From Mycolicibacterium hippocampi (GTDB taxonomy: Bacteria; Actinomycetota; Actinomycetes; Mycobacteriales; Mycobacteriaceae), in contig NZ_BLLB01000002.1 in NCBI RefSeq assembly GCF_010723735.1, forward strand, positions 3,348,001-3,412,000: a stretch of 64,000 bases of DNA. Reading direction: 5' to 3'. The position numbers and the translations under genes are program-made. The notes under the pieces were generated by a model that did no database searches, was not told where the DNA came from, and saw nothing but the letters and a program-made list of their open reading frames with translations. The first letter of the stretch is position 1. Each line of letters starts with the position of its first letter. This document shows, in pieces, positions 9,632 through 19,577 of this stretch.

Positions 9632-11161
9632 TCACGGCCTTCTCCATTCGCGGCCGGACCGCTGCAACATCTCGAACGCCGATTCGGGACCCCAGGTGCC
9701 GGACTCGTAGGTGTCGGGTGTGCCGTGGGACTCCCAGTACTCCAGCGCCGGATCCAAGATCTTCCAGGCCAACTCGACTTCCGCGTTGACCGGGAACAAC
9801 GACGGCTCACCCAGCAGCACATCGAGGATCAACCGCTCGTAGGCCTCCGGTGAATCCTCGGCGAACGCCGAGCCATAGGAGAAGTCCATGCTGACATCGC
9901 GGACCTCCATTTTGTTGCCCGGGATCTTGGAGCCGAACCGCAACGTGATGCCCTCGTCGGGCTGTACCCGGATCACCAAGGCATTCTTGCCGAGTTCTTC
10001 GGTCATGGTGGCGTCGAACGGCAGATGCGGTGCACGTTTGAAGATCAAAGCGATCTCGGTCACCCTGCGGCCCAAGCGCTTACCGGTGCGCAGGTAGAAC
10101 GGCACACCCGCCCAGCGCCGAGTGTCCACATCCACTGTGATCGCGGCGAACGTCTCTGTCGTCGAGGTCTTGGAGAAGCCCTCTTCGTCGAGCAGGCCGA
10201 TCACCTTCGCTCCGCCCTGCCAGCCTGCGGCGTACTGGCCCCGCGAGGTGTTGAGATCCAGTGGCTCGGCCAGCTGGGTCGCCGAGAGCACCTTGATCTT
10301 CTCGGCCTGCAACTCCGACGGATGAAAGCTGACCGGTTCTTCCATGGCGGTGAGCGCCAGCAGCTGGAGGAGATGGTTCTGGATCACGTCACGTGCTGCG
10401 CCGACGCCGTCGTAGTAGCCGCCGCGGCCGCCCAGCCCGATGTCCTCGGCCATCGTGATCTGCACATGGTCGACGTAGTGGGCGTTCCAGATCGGCTCGA
10501 ACATCTGGTTCGCGAAACGCAGCGCCAGGATGTTCTGGACGGTCTCCTTGCCCAGGTAGTGGTCGATGCGGAACACCGACGACTCGGGAAAGACGCTGTT
10601 GACCAAGTTGTTCAGATCCTCGGCGCTCGACAGGTCGTGGCCGAAGGGCTTCTCGATGATCACCCGGCTCCAGCACCCGTCCGGCTTCTCGGCGAGCCCG
10701 GACCTGGAGAGCTGCTCGAGCACTTGGGGGAACGCCTTCGGCGGGATGGACAGGTAGAACGCGTGGTTGCCTCCGGTGCCCCGCTCTGCGTCCAGCGTGC
10801 GCAGGGTTTCGCTCAGCTGATCGAACGCACTGTCGTCATCGAACGTGCCCTGGACGAACCGGAAGCCCTCGGCCAGCCGGTCCCAGACTTCTTGGCGAAA
10901 CGGGGTGCGCGCATGCTGTTTCACAGCGTCGTAGACGACCTTGGCGAAATCCTCGTCGGCCCAATCGCGTCGGGCGAAGCCGATGAGCGAAAAGCTCGGT
11001 GACAGCAGACCACGGTTCGCCAGATCGTAGATCGCGGGCATCAGCTTCTTGCGCGCGAGATCGCCCGTGACGCCGAAGATCACCACCCCGCAGGGGCCGG
11101 CGATCCGCGGCATGCGCTTGTCGCGCTTGTCCCGCAACGGGTTGTGCCACGGCTGGCTCAT
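9632..11161 (-). CDS. zwf: Glucose-6-phosphate 1-dehydrogenase
   Basis: Oxidises glucose 6-phosphate to 6-phosphogluconolactone with NADP, the committed NADPH-producing step. The 509-residue product has the nucleotide-binding VVIFGVTGDLARKKL near residue 25, the substrate-binding RIDHYLGKETVQNIL with the catalytic His, and IIEKPFGHDLSSAEDLN. The start ATG 11161 (MSQPWHNPLRDKRDKR) fits the mycobacterial zwf2 N-terminus; the longer frame upstream is antiphase to tal. It is 10 bp downstream of tal and its partner opcA follows. Corresponds to Rv1447c. Confidence 0.97.
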   Translation of the reverse strand: MSQPWHNPLRDKRDKRMPRIAGPCGVVIFGVTGDLARKKLMPAIYDLANRGLLSPSFSLIGFARRDWADEDFAKVVYDAVKQHARTPFRQEVWDRLAEGFRFVQGTFDDDSAFDQLSETLRTLDAERGTGGNHAFYLSIPPKAFPQVLEQLSRSGLAEKPDGCWSRVIIEKPFGHDLSSAEDLNNLVNSVFPESSVFRIDHYLGKETVQNILALRFANQMFEPIWNAHYVDHVQITMAEDIGLGGRGGYYDGVGAARDVIQNHLLQLLALTAMEEPVSFHPSELQAEKIKVLSATQLAEPLDLNTSRGQYAAGWQGGAKVIGLLDEEGFSKTSTTETFAAITVDVDTRRWAGVPFYLRTGKRLGRRVTEIALIFKRAPHLPFDATMTEELGKNALVIRVQPDEGITLRFGSKIPGNKMEVRDVSMDFSYGSAFAEDSPEAYERLILDVLLGEPSLFPVNAEVELAWKILDPALEYWESHGTPDTYESGTWGPESAFEMLQRSGREWRRP

Positions 11162-11171
11162 AGCTGGCCGG

Positions 11172-12287
11172 TCACTTCTTTTCGTCGAGCTGGCCCTGGG
11201 TGGCGTCGAGCAGTTCCTGCCACGACTTCTCGAACTTCTCCACGCCCTCGTTCTCGAGCGCCAGGAACACGTCGGTGAGGTCGATCCCGACCGCGGCGAG
11301 CTTGTCGAACACCTGCTGCGACTCGGCCGCGCGCCCGGTGACCGTGTCCCCGGTGACGACCCCGTGGTCGGCAACGGCGTCCATGGTTTTCTCCGGCATC
11401 GTGTTGACGGTGTTGGGCGCGACCAACTCGGTCACGTACAGGGTGTCCGAGTAGTCCGGGTTCTTGACTCCGGTGGATGCCCACAGCGGCCGCTGGACCC
11501 GTGCCCCCTTGGACTTCAGCGCCTCGAAACGGTCGCCACCGAGGAATACCTCCTCGTAGGCGGCGTAGGCGAGTCGCGCGTTGGCGACGCCCGCCTTGCC
11601 GCGCAGCGCCACCGCGTCGTCGCTGCCGATGTCCTCGAGTCGCTTGTCGATCTCGGTGTCGACGCGGGAGACGAAGAAGGACGCCACGGAGTGAATTCGC
11701 GAGAGGTCGTGGCCGGCGGCCGCCGCACCCTCCAGCCCGGCGAGGTAGGCATCCATCACGGCACGGTGGCGCTCTACGGAGAAGATCAGGGTCACGTTGA
11801 CCGAGATGCCCTCGGCGATCACCGCGGTGATGGCGGGCAGGCCGGCCTCGGTGGCGGGGATCTTGATCAGCAGGTTGGGCCGGTCCACGATCTTCCACAG
11901 CTCGACGGCCTGCAGGATCGTCTTGTCGGAATCGTGGGCGAGTCGCGGGTCGACCTCGATGGACACCCGGCCGTCCACGCCGTCGGACAGTTCGTACTGC
12001 TTGGCGAGCACGTCGCAGGCGTTGCGAACGTCGTCGGTGGTCACCGTCCGGATGGTGGCGTCGACGTCGGCGCCCCGGTCGGCGAGCTCTTTGACCTGCG
12101 CGTCGTAGGCGTTGCCCTTGGACAGCGCTGCCTGGAAGATCGACGGGTTGGTCGTTACGCCGACCACCGACTTGGTGTCGATCAGTTCCTGCAGGTTGCC
12201 GGTCTGGAGCCGGTCACGGGACAGATCGTCCAGCCACACCGATACGCCTGCGGCGGCGAGAGCGGCCAGGTTCGGGTTCTGAGTCAT
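11172..12287 (-). CDS. tal: Transaldolase
   Basis: Transfers a dihydroxyacetone unit between sugar phosphates in the non-oxidative pentose-phosphate branch through a Schiff-base lysine. The 371-residue length is that of the long actinobacterial transaldolase subfamily. Motifs include [16 protein letters not shown] near residue 43, the Schiff-base Lys in [35 protein letters not shown], and [23 protein letters not shown] 12287 lies 13 bp after the tkt stop in the PPP operon. Corresponds to Rv1448c. Confidence 0.97.
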   Translation of the reverse strand: MTQNPNLAALAAAGVSVWLDDLSRDRLQTGNLQELIDTKSVVGVTTNPSIFQAALSKGNAYDAQVKELADRGADVDATIRTVTTDDVRNACDVLAKQYELSDGVDGRVSIEVDPRLAHDSDKTILQAVELWKIVDRPNLLIKIPATEAGLPAITAVIAEGISVNVTLIFSVERHRAVMDAYLAGLEGAAAAGHDLSRIHSVASFFVSRVDTEIDKRLEDIGSDDAVALRGKAGVANARLAYAAYEEVFLGGDRFEALKSKGARVQRPLWASTGVKNPDYSDTLYVTELVAPNTVNTMPEKTMDAVADHGVVTGDTVTGRAAESQQVFDKLAAVGIDLTDVFLALENEGVEKFEKSWQELLDATQGQLDEKK

Positions 12288-12300
12288 GTCATTTCCTTAG

Positions 12301-14394
12301 TTAGTTGGCGATGGTGCGCTCCGCGGCGGCCACCACTGCCTCCGGGGTGAAGCCGAACTCGCGGAACAGGGTCTTGTCGTCGGCGGATTCGCCGTAGTGC
12401 TCGATGGAGATGATCTCGCCGGTGTCGCCGACGAGCTTGTACCAGCTCTGCGCGACGGCGGCTTCGATGGCCACCCGCGCCGACACGGTGGGCGGCAGCA
12501 CGCTGTCGCGGTATTCCTTGGGCTGCGATTCGAACCACTCGATGCACGGCATCGAGACGACGTAGGTCGAGATGTTCTTGCCCTCCAGTATCTTTCGGGC
12601 CTCGACCGCCACCTGCAGTTCCGAACCGGTGGCGATCAGGATGACGTCGGCATCCTCGGCGGGTTTGCCTCCGCCGAGTACGTAGCCGCCCCGGGCCACG
12701 CCGTCGGCGCTGGTGCCGTCGAGTACGGGTACCCCTTGCCTGGTCAGAATGAACCCGACCGGACCGCTGCCGTTGCCGCGCGCGATGATGCTGCGCCACG
12801 CGTAGGCGGTCTCGTTGGGGTCACCCGGGCGGACCACCGACAGGTTCGGGATCGCCCGTAGCGCGGCGAGGTGCTCGATCGGTTGGTGGGTGGGCCCGTC
12901 CTCGCCGAGACCGATCGAGTCGTGGGTCCAGATGTAGATGGTGTCGATGTCCATCAGCGACGCCAACCGCACCGCGGGCCGCATGTAATCGGAGAACTGC
13001 AGGAACGTGCCGCCGAAGGCCCTGGTCGGCCCGTGCAGCACGATGCCCGACAGGATGGCGCCCATGGCGTGCTCGCGGACACCGAAATGCAGCACCCGCC
13101 CGAACCAGTCCGCGGTGAAGTCGTCAGTGGAGATCGAGGGCGGCCCAAAGGATTTCACACCCTTGATGGTGGTGTTGTTGCTGCCCGCGAGGTCGGCTGA
13201 CCCGCCCCACAATTCGGGCAGTTTCGGCGCCACGTCGTTGAGCACCTGCCCGAATGCCGCGCGGGTCGCGACGGCTTTTGATCCCGGCTCCCAGTAGGTC
13301 AGGTCCGAGTCCCAGCCGTCGGGGAGCTCCTGGGCCAGCAGCCGGTCCAGCAGCTTCTTGCGCTCGGGCTCGCGTTCGGCCCAGGCGTCGAACTCGGGCT
13401 GCCACTTCTCGTGTGCCTCGCGGCCACGGTCGACCAGCTTGCGGGTGTGCTCGATGACTTCGTCGCGCACCTCGAACTTCTTGTTGGGATCGAAGCCGAG
13501 AACCTTCTTGGTGGCCGCCACCTCGTCGTCGCCCAATGCGGAGCCGTGCACTCCGCCGGTGTTCATCTTCGTCGGCGCGGGATAACCGATGATCGTGCGC
13601 ACGGCGATGAACGACGGCTTGTCGGTCACCGCGCGGGCGGCCTCGATGGCTTCTTCGATTCCGGCGACGTTCTCCCCGCCCTCGATCTCCTGGACATGCC
13701 AGCCGTAGGCCCGATAGCGCGCCGCGACGTCCTCGGAGAGCGCGATGTTGGTGTCGTGCTCGATGGAGATCTGGTTCTTGTCGTAGAAGACGATCAGGTT
13801 GCCGAGCTGCTGGGTGCCTGCCAGCGACGAGGCCTCGCTGGTGATGCCTTCCTCGATGTCACCGTCGGAGGCGATGACGTAGATGTGGTGGTCGAACGGG
13901 CTGGTGCCCGGTGCGGCATCCGGGTCGAACAACCCCCGCTCGTAGCGTGCTGCCATGGCCATCCCGACCGCCGAGGCCAGGCCCTGGCCGAGCGGGCCGG
14001 TGGTGATCTCCACGCCCCTGGTGTGCCGGAACTCCGGGTGGCCCGGGGTCTTCGACTTGAACGTCCGCAGCGACTCGATGTCGGAGAGTTCGAGACCGAA
14101 GCCGCCCAGATACAGCTGGATGTACAGCGTGAGGCTGGAATGGCCGCACGACAGGATGAACCGGTCGCGGCCGAGCCAGTGCACGTCGCTCGGGTCATGG
14201 CGCATCTGCCGCTGGAAGAGGGTGTAGGCCAGCGGGGCCAGGCTCATCGCGGTGCCCGGGTGGCCGCTGCCGACCTTCTGGACAGCGTCCGCGGCCAGCA
14301 CGCGGACGGTGTCGACCGACTGGGTGTCCAGATCGGTCCAGTCATCCGGGTGGTTCGGTCGGGTGAGGGAAGCGATCTCTTCCGTCGTGGTCAC
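12301..14394 (-). CDS. tkt: Transketolase
   Basis: Thiamine-diphosphate enzyme that moves two-carbon units between sugar phosphates. First gene of the minus-strand PPP operon. The 697-residue protein shows the N-terminal [19 protein letters not shown], the ThDP/Mg-binding GDGDIEEG-type block ([19 protein letters not shown]), and the C-terminal-half signature [23 protein letters not shown] 14394 is chosen: it gives [19 protein letters not shown], matching the known mycobacterial start, and has AGGAG about 8 bases upstream. The 196-bp gap to the divergent ctaB must hold both promoters. Corresponds to Rv1449c. Confidence 0.96.
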   Translation of the reverse strand: MTTTEEIASLTRPNHPDDWTDLDTQSVDTVRVLAADAVQKVGSGHPGTAMSLAPLAYTLFQRQMRHDPSDVHWLGRDRFILSCGHSSLTLYIQLYLGGFGLELSDIESLRTFKSKTPGHPEFRHTRGVEITTGPLGQGLASAVGMAMAARYERGLFDPDAAPGTSPFDHHIYVIASDGDIEEGITSEASSLAGTQQLGNLIVFYDKNQISIEHDTNIALSEDVAARYRAYGWHVQEIEGGENVAGIEEAIEAARAVTDKPSFIAVRTIIGYPAPTKMNTGGVHGSALGDDEVAATKKVLGFDPNKKFEVRDEVIEHTRKLVDRGREAHEKWQPEFDAWAEREPERKKLLDRLLAQELPDGWDSDLTYWEPGSKAVATRAAFGQVLNDVAPKLPELWGGSADLAGSNNTTIKGVKSFGPPSISTDDFTADWFGRVLHFGVREHAMGAILSGIVLHGPTRAFGGTFLQFSDYMRPAVRLASLMDIDTIYIWTHDSIGLGEDGPTHQPIEHLAALRAIPNLSVVRPGDPNETAYAWRSIIARGNGSGPVGFILTRQGVPVLDGTSADGVARGGYVLGGGKPAEDADVILIATGSELQVAVEARKILEGKNISTYVVSMPCIEWFESQPKEYRDSVLPPTVSARVAIEAAVAQSWYKLVGDTGEIISIEHYGESADDKTLFREFGFTPEAVVAAAERTIAN

Positions 14395-14590
14395 GAGGCG
14401 CACTCCTTGGATAGGCGGGGGCGTGTCGGTCCGCATCAACCACCCTAATGGGGAACGGCGTGCCGACGCAGAGGTCATCCCGGTCTGTGCGAACCGACCC
14501 TGCAATTACGGGGATCGGCACCCGCGGTCTACCATCGTGTGTAGTAGACGCCCGTGGCGTGGCACGCTGTTCTGTTGAGGAGTTGGTTGC

Positions 14591-15544
14591 GTGAGGATTC
14601 GCGAAGGCCACCTCGTCAGTGACTCCACCGAGGGGGCAGCGGGATCCTCGCACCGATTCCGCACCACGCTGCTCGGCTATCTCGCGCTGACGAAGCCCCG
14701 GGTGATCGAGCTGCTGCTGGTCACCACCATCCCGGCCATGCTTCTCGCCGGACGGGGCACCGTCGACCCGTTGCTGATCGTGAACACCCTGTTCGGCGGA
14801 CTGCTGGCGGCCGCGGGTGCCAACACCCTGAACTGTGTCGCCGACGCCGACATCGACAAGATGATGAAGCGCACCGAGCGCCGGCCGCTGGCGCGTGCCA
14901 CGGTGCCCCGGGGCCACGCCCTGGTGTTCGGCTTGGCGCTGTCCGTCGCCTCGTTCTTCTGGTTGTGGTGGACGACGAACCTGCTCTCAGCGCATCTGGC
15001 GGGCGCCACCATCGCGTTCTACGTGCTCGTCTACACGCTGTTGTTGAAGCGCCGCACCTCGCAGAACGTGGTGTGGGGTGGAGCGGCCGGTTGCATGCCG
15101 GTGATGATCGGCTGGTCCGCCGTGACGGGCACGATCCAGTGGCCGGCCCTGGTGATGTTCCTCATCATCTTCTTCTGGACGCCGCCACACACCTGGGCCC
15201 TGGCCATGCGCTACAAGGAGGACTACCGGGCGGCCGGCGTGCCGATGCTGCCCGCGGTGGCCACCGAGCAGCAGGTCACCAAGCAGATCCTGATCTACAC
15301 CTGGCTGACCGTCGTTGCGACCCTGGTGCTGGCCCTGGCCACCGGCTGGCTGTACGCCGCGGTGGCGATCGTGGCGGGCACCTGGTTCCTGGTGATGGCA
15401 CACCAGCTGTACTCCGGTGTGCGGCGCGGTGAGGCGGTCAAGCCGCTGAGACTGTTCCTGCAGTCGAACAATTACCTCGCCGTGGTGTTCCTGGCGCTCG
15501 CGGTCGATTCCGCCCTGGCGTTGCCGACCCTGTTCACGGTCTAA
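14591..15544 (+). CDS. ctaB: Protoheme IX farnesyltransferase (heme O synthase)
   Basis: Attaches a farnesyl group to heme b to make heme O, the precursor of heme A for cytochrome aa3 oxidase. The 317-residue UbiA-family membrane protein has about nine hydrophobic segments and the prenyl-diphosphate binding motif [20 protein letters not shown] (an NxxxD-type site) plus the second Asp-rich loop [19 protein letters not shown] 14591 has GAGGAG 9 bases upstream. A 6-bp inverted repeat (GTCTAC 14527-14532, GTAGAC 14544-14549) lies in its upstream region. The 3' end overlaps the convergent arfB by 4 bp. Functional partner ctaA lies 2.4 kb away. Confidence 0.96.
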   Translation: MRIREGHLVSDSTEGAAGSSHRFRTTLLGYLALTKPRVIELLLVTTIPAMLLAGRGTVDPLLIVNTLFGGLLAAAGANTLNCVADADIDKMMKRTERRPLARATVPRGHALVFGLALSVASFFWLWWTTNLLSAHLAGATIAFYVLVYTLLLKRRTSQNVVWGGAAGCMPVMIGWSAVTGTIQWPALVMFLIIFFWTPPHTWALAMRYKEDYRAAGVPMLPAVATEQQVTKQILIYTWLTVVATLVLALATGWLYAAVAIVAGTWFLVMAHQLYSGVRRGEAVKPLRLFLQSNNYLAVVFLALAVDSALALPTLFTV

Positions 15545-15972
15545 TCCCGGTCCCAGGCACTCCGACGGCCCATTTTCGTTCGGCCGCGGTGCTTCTTCTC
15601 CGCGATCCGTCGTTCCTTCGAACCCCTCGTGGGTTTGGTGGGCCGGCGCACCGGCGGGGGCGCGGCCGCTGCGGCGCGCAGGACACGGGCCATGCGCTCG
15701 CGCGCGGCGACGCGGTTCTGGAGTTGGGCGCGATGCTCGCTGGCCGTCACGACCAGCACGCCGTCGATGAGACGGCTACCCAGCCTGGCGAGCATCCGGT
15801 CGCGCAACCACTCCGGCACCGAGGACGAGCGGGCGAGGTCCAACGACAGTTCTACCCGGCTGTCGGTGGTGTTCACACCTTGTCCGCCGGGCCCGGAGGA
15901 TCTGGAGAAGCGTTCGCTCAGATCGGACGCGGGCACCACCAGGGTGCGCGTCACGATCAGATCCTCGGCCAC
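15541..15972 (-). CDS. arfB: Alternative ribosome-rescue factor ArfB (peptidyl-tRNA hydrolase)
   Basis: Releases peptides from ribosomes stalled on broken mRNAs. The 143-residue protein has the release-factor catalytic domain with the GGQ motif in [19 protein letters not shown] near residues 24-42. A basic C-terminal tail (about residues 100-140, [17 protein letters not shown]) is the part that enters the empty mRNA channel in the ICT1/YaeJ family. It lacks the codon-recognition domains of true release factors. It is convergent with ctaB (4-bp overlap) and codirectional with qor, whose stop is 39 bp upstream. Confidence 0.92.
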   Translation of the reverse strand: MAEDLIVTRTLVVPASDLSERFSRSSGPGGQGVNTTDSRVELSLDLARSSSVPEWLRDRMLARLGSRLIDGVLVVTASEHRAQLQNRVAARERMARVLRAAAAAPPPVRRPTKPTRGSKERRIAEKKHRGRTKMGRRSAWDRD

Positions 15973-16011
15973 TCTGAAAGGGTAGAACCCAGCCGCTCAG
16001 GCCCGGCGGAT

Positions 16012-16995
16012 TCAGGGGATCAGCACCACGGATCCGACGGTCTGGCGGCCCTGCAGATCACGATGGGCCTGTTCCGCGTCGCGCAGGGCGTAGCGGTTAC
16101 TGACGGTGACGGTCAGGGTGCCGTCGGAGATCGCGGTGAGGAGTTCGCCGGCCCGCCAGGAGAACTCGTCTGGAGTCCGGGTGTGGTGTGCCAGGTTCGG
16201 GCGGGTCAGGAACACCGACCCGGCGGCGTTGAGCCGCTGGGGGTCGAACGGCGGAACCGGTCCGCTGGCCGCGCCGAACAAAGCCAGCGTGCCGCGCACG
16301 GCGAGGCTGGCCAGGCTCGCCTCGAACGTCGAGGCGCCCACCCCGTCATAGACCGCGGCGACACCGTTGCCGTCGGTGAGCCCGCGGATCCGGTCACCGA
16401 AATCCCGCGGGTCGTCCGGGTAGTCCAGCACCTCGACCGCGCCGGCCTGCCGGGACAGCTCGGCCTTGTCGGGCGTCGACACCGTGGTGATCACCGAGGC
16501 GGCGAGACTGGTCGCCCACTGGGTGAGGATGAGTCCGACGCCGCCGGCGCCGGCATGCATCAGCACCGTGTCACCCTGTTGCACCGGGTACGTCGACTTG
16601 ATCAGATAGTGCGCGGTCATGCCCTTGAGTAGCGCCGACGCCGCCACATCGGGCGCCACACCGTCGGGCACATAGGCAACAAAATCTGCAGGCGCCAAGC
16701 AATATTCGGCGTAAGTCCCGAGTCCCTGGGCGGTCACCACCCGGTCGCCGACGGTCAGCGCCGCCACGTCGTCACCGACGGCTTCGATGGTTCCGCAGAC
16801 CTCGATGCCCACGATGAACGGCACGTCCCTCGGGTAGAGGCCCGAGCGGAAGTAGGTGTCGATGAAGTTGACACCGACCGCCTCGGCCTTGATCAGCACC
16901 TGGCCGGGGCCGGGTGAAGGCAGCGACCTCTCGACGTAGGACAAGACTTCCGGCCCACCGGTCTGGGCGACTTCAATGGCGTACATGTCCACCAT
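16012..16995 (-). CDS. qor: Zinc-independent NADPH:quinone reductase (MDR family)
   Basis: Reduces quinones using NADPH; medium-chain dehydrogenase/reductase fold. The 327-residue product has the GroES-like half with GVNFIDTYFRSGLYPRDVPF (the standard Qor signature), the Rossmann motif HAGAGGVGLILTQWA, and lacks the Cys/His zinc ligands of alcohol dehydrogenases. ATG 16995 is reported; ATG 16986 is equally possible. It is divergent from the ATP-grasp gene (starts 30 bp apart). Corresponds to Rv1454c by position. Confidence 0.93.
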   Translation of the reverse strand: MVDMYAIEVAQTGGPEVLSYVERSLPSPGPGQVLIKAEAVGVNFIDTYFRSGLYPRDVPFIVGIEVCGTIEAVGDDVAALTVGDRVVTAQGLGTYAEYCLAPADFVAYVPDGVAPDVAASALLKGMTAHYLIKSTYPVQQGDTVLMHAGAGGVGLILTQWATSLAASVITTVSTPDKAELSRQAGAVEVLDYPDDPRDFGDRIRGLTDGNGVAAVYDGVGASTFEASLASLAVRGTLALFGAASGPVPPFDPQRLNAAGSVFLTRPNLAHHTRTPDEFSWRAGELLTAISDGTLTVTVSNRYALRDAEQAHRDLQGRQTVGSVVLIP

Positions 16996-17024
16996 CTTGC
17001 CTGCTCGGTAAAGTCGATCGGGTC

Positions 17025-17963
17025 ATGAAGCCCGCCCGCCCCGACGTCTTCCACCCGAGGATCGTGCTCGCCGGCTGTCCGGCGCTGCCCGACGGCGACG
17101 GCGACGACGCCGACCTGGTGCGGGCGCTTCGAGATCGCGGACTGCATGCCCGCTGGTTGTCCTGGGACGACCCGGCCGCCGTCGACGCCGATCTGGTGAT
17201 CCTGCGCGCCACGTGGGACTACACCGAAAGACTCGACGAGTTCCTGGCCTGGACCAGGCGAGTGCCCCGACTGCTGAACGGGCCCGCGGTGGTCGCGTGG
17301 AACACCGACAAGCGCTACCTGGCCGACCTCGCCGCTGCCGGGGTGCCGACGGTTCCCGGCGACTTCTTCGCGCCGGGGGAGCAGGTACGCATCCCGCACG
17401 GGGAAGTGGTCGTCAAACCGTCCGTGGGCGCGGGTTCTGTTGGTGCTCTGCGCTTCTCGGACCCGAACCAAGCCGTCGAACATGCCGCCGCACTACAGGC
17501 CGCCGGTCAGGGTGTCCTGGTGCAGCCCTATGACCCGCGGGTCGGCGACGGTGAGACGGCGCTGGTGTTTCTCCGCGGTGTGCAGTCCCACGCATTCACC
17601 AAGGGGCCGATCCTGCCACCGCCGGGGCACGCGCCGCTGCTGGACGCCTCGGGAACCTTCGCCGAGGAACGGCTCGGTCGTGCCGACCCGGACTTCGAGC
17701 TCTGGGACGTCGGCCATGCAGCGCTGGCGGCCGCGGCCACCCATCTGGGGATCGATCCCACCGCCCTGCTCTACGCCCGCGTCGACGTCCTCGGCGGCGC
17801 GGACGCGCCCACCGTGCTCGAACTGGAGCTGGTCGAGCCGTCCCTGGGTTGGTGCCAACTCGGCCAGACCGAGCGGCGGCTTCGGCAGCGGCAGTTCGCC
17901 CTCGGGGTCGAGTCAGCTCTCGACGAGTTCGGACTCGGTCCGTTCTCGCATCGACGCCCATAG
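17025..17963 (+). CDS. ATP-grasp domain protein (RimK/glutathione-synthetase-like fold)
   Basis: ATP-dependent ligase-like protein of unknown substrate. The 312-residue product has an N-terminal domain with DLVILRATWDYTERLDEFLAW, then an ATP-grasp core: KRYLADLAAAGVPTVPGDFF, VVVKPSVGAGSVGALRF (the ATP-lysine strand), and a metal-binding ELELVEPSLGW segment near the C-terminus. The start ATG 17025 leaves 29 bp to the divergent qor start; an upstream extension is antiphase to qor. The last 51 bp overlap the convergent ctaA. Same place as Rv1455. Confidence 0.8.
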   Translation: MKPARPDVFHPRIVLAGCPALPDGDGDDADLVRALRDRGLHARWLSWDDPAAVDADLVILRATWDYTERLDEFLAWTRRVPRLLNGPAVVAWNTDKRYLADLAAAGVPTVPGDFFAPGEQVRIPHGEVVVKPSVGAGSVGALRFSDPNQAVEHAAALQAAGQGVLVQPYDPRVGDGETALVFLRGVQSHAFTKGPILPPPGHAPLLDASGTFAEERLGRADPDFELWDVGHAALAAAATHLGIDPTALLYARVDVLGGADAPTVLELELVEPSLGWCQLGQTERRLRQRQFALGVESALDEFGLGPFSHRRP

Positions 17964-18881
17964 CGCCGCGGTGGCCGCCGTGCAGGCGGCCGCTCCGGCC
18001 ACGTGCACTGCCACCAACGCGGCGGGCACACCGGTGAGGAACTGCACCGTGCCGAGGGCGCCCTGGGCCACCACCAGGACCACCAGCACGCTCAGCCTGG
18101 TCAGCACCGGCCGGGGAGCACGCACTGCCAGCAGCGCGAAGCCCAAGCCGACCAGCAGTGACAGGTATGCCACCAACAGCGACGAGTGCATGTGCACCAG
18201 CGTGGTGATCTCCACTTGCAGCCGTGGCACCGGCCTTTCGAGGCTCTTGTCCCCGGCGTGCGGACCCGCCCCGGTGACCATGGTGCCCGTCACCAGGACT
18301 GCAGCCAGCGCCAGCCCGGACAGCACGGTCAACTGACGCAGCGGTTTCACCACCCGGGCCACCGGCACTGCGCGGTCGGGCTGACCCACCTTGACGTACA
18401 GCAGCGTGGCCACCCAGACCATCGTCATCGAGGCCAGCAGGTGGATGGCCACCGTCCACCACAACAGCCCGGTCAACACGGTGATCCCGCCGATCACCGC
18501 CTGCACCACCGTCGAAACCGGCATCAGCCAGGCGTAGACCAGCACCTCGCGACGGCGGCGGGCCCGGGTGAGCACGATCACCGCCGCGGCGGCGGTGAGC
18601 ACCACGAGGAAAGTCAGCAGCCGGTTGCCGAACTCGACGGCCTGGTGAAGGCCGGGCACCTCGGCGTGTGGCACCGGGGTGAAGCTGCCGGGGAAGCATT
18701 GCGGCCAGGTCGGACAGCCGAGCCCGGAGGCGGTGACGCGGACGATCGCCCCGGTCACGGCGATGCCGCCCTGGGTGAGGATCACTGCCGCCGCGACGAA
18801 GCGCTGAACGCGCAGGCTCGGTTCGGGAAGCAGGTCGACGAGCCCGACGAAAAGCTTGGGCAGAGTACGTCCGGCGGGCAC
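17913..18881 (-). CDS. ctaA: Heme A synthase (COX15/CtaA family)
   Basis: Oxidises heme O to heme A for cytochrome c oxidase. The 322-residue membrane protein has about eight hydrophobic helices in two four-helix halves. It shows the extracytoplasmic cysteine pair in SGLGCPTWPQCFPGSF, and heme-ligand His candidates in GLHQAVEFGNRLLT, TVAIHLLASM and TTLVHMHSSLLVAY. Start GTG 18881. The gene sits 24 bp downstream of a TetR gene on the same strand, which is not the usual mycobacterial arrangement, where it follows the ABC permease (Rv1456c after Rv1457c). Overlaps the convergent ATP-grasp gene by 51 bp. Confidence 0.94.
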   Translation of the reverse strand: MPAGRTLPKLFVGLVDLLPEPSLRVQRFVAAAVILTQGGIAVTGAIVRVTASGLGCPTWPQCFPGSFTPVPHAEVPGLHQAVEFGNRLLTFLVVLTAAAAVIVLTRARRRREVLVYAWLMPVSTVVQAVIGGITVLTGLLWWTVAIHLLASMTMVWVATLLYVKVGQPDRAVPVARVVKPLRQLTVLSGLALAAVLVTGTMVTGAGPHAGDKSLERPVPRLQVEITTLVHMHSSLLVAYLSLLVGLGFALLAVRAPRPVLTRLSVLVVLVVAQGALGTVQFLTGVPAALVAVHVAGAAACTAATAALWASMRERTESELVES

Positions 18882-18905
18882 GCTCTGATGGTAGAGCCTT
18901 GGGAA

Positions 18906-19484
18906 CTACATTCCGTAGTAGGGGCGTACCACCGGGGTCAGCACCTCGTCGACGAGTTGCACCACCAATTCGTCGGTGATGGGGTCTCCGGTGATCAACA
19001 GGCGGTGCCAGAGCACGCTCTGACCGAGTTCGCGAACCACCTCGACGGGACAGTCCGGCCGGACCTCGCCGCGCTCGACGGCCCGGGTCAGCAGCGCGGT
19101 CATCTGGTCCTTGCGCCAGCCCATGACGTCGGTGCGAAACGTCGATTCCAGGTCCGGATCAGCCGTCACCGCCATGACCACCGACCGCATCAGCGCAGCC
19201 CGTTCACCGGTGAACAACGCTGCCCATGCGCGCAGCACTGCGAGCATGTCACCGCGGAAGCTGCCGGTGTCGGGACTCGGGATCGCCGACGCCGCGATGC
19301 CGAGCAGGGTGTCCCGAATCAGTGCCCGGCGATCGGGCCAGCGCCGGTACAGCACGGGCTTGCTGGTGTGGGCGGCCGCTGCCACGGCCTCCATCGTCAC
19401 CCCCTCGGGGCCACGCTCGCTCAGCAGCTGCAACACCGCCGAGCGGATCGCGTCCTCGAGCTGCGCACCCCGTCGTCGAGTCAC
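18906..19484 (-). CDS. TetR/AcrR-family transcriptional regulator
   Basis: One-component repressor. The 192-residue product has an N-terminal TetR DNA-binding domain (helix-turn-helix in VTMEAVAAAAHTSKPVLYRR, residues about 30-50) and a C-terminal ligand-binding half (for example DMLAVLRAWAALFTGERAAL). GTG 19484 is preferred: it begins VTRRRGAQLEDAIRS and has GAGAGGG upstream; the open frame to 19541 lacks a typical start context. It is divergent from the DAPG-hydrolase-like gene, with 93 bp between them, the classic layout for a regulator controlling its neighbour and itself. ctaA follows 24 bp downstream and may be read through. Confidence 0.9.
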   Translation of the reverse strand: MTRRRGAQLEDAIRSAVLQLLSERGPEGVTMEAVAAAAHTSKPVLYRRWPDRRALIRDTLLGIAASAIPSPDTGSFRGDMLAVLRAWAALFTGERAALMRSVVMAVTADPDLESTFRTDVMGWRKDQMTALLTRAVERGEVRPDCPVEVVRELGQSVLWHRLLITGDPITDELVVQLVDEVLTPVVRPYYGM

Positions 19485-19577
19485 CAGCCACCCTCTCAGA
19501 TAGAAACGCTTGCGTATCTTATGTTCGGGACGTACGGTCAACCATATAAGAAACTAAATCGTATCTTGGAGGTTGAC
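19485..19577. promoter_or_regulatory. Divergent promoter/operator region of the TetR and hydrolase genes
   Basis: AT-rich 93-bp spacer. CGTATCTT occurs twice as a direct repeat (19513-19520 and 19560-19567). TCTTAT (19517-19522) and ATAAGA (19546-19551) form an inverted pair. A GGAGG ribosome-binding site precedes the hydrolase ATG. Operator function is inferred. Confidence 0.45.

Noticed and set aside
18186..19577. Very long frame leading into the hydrolase gene
   Set aside because: The upstream part is antisense to ctaA and the TetR gene; the strong GGAGG site and ATG at 19578 mark the true start.
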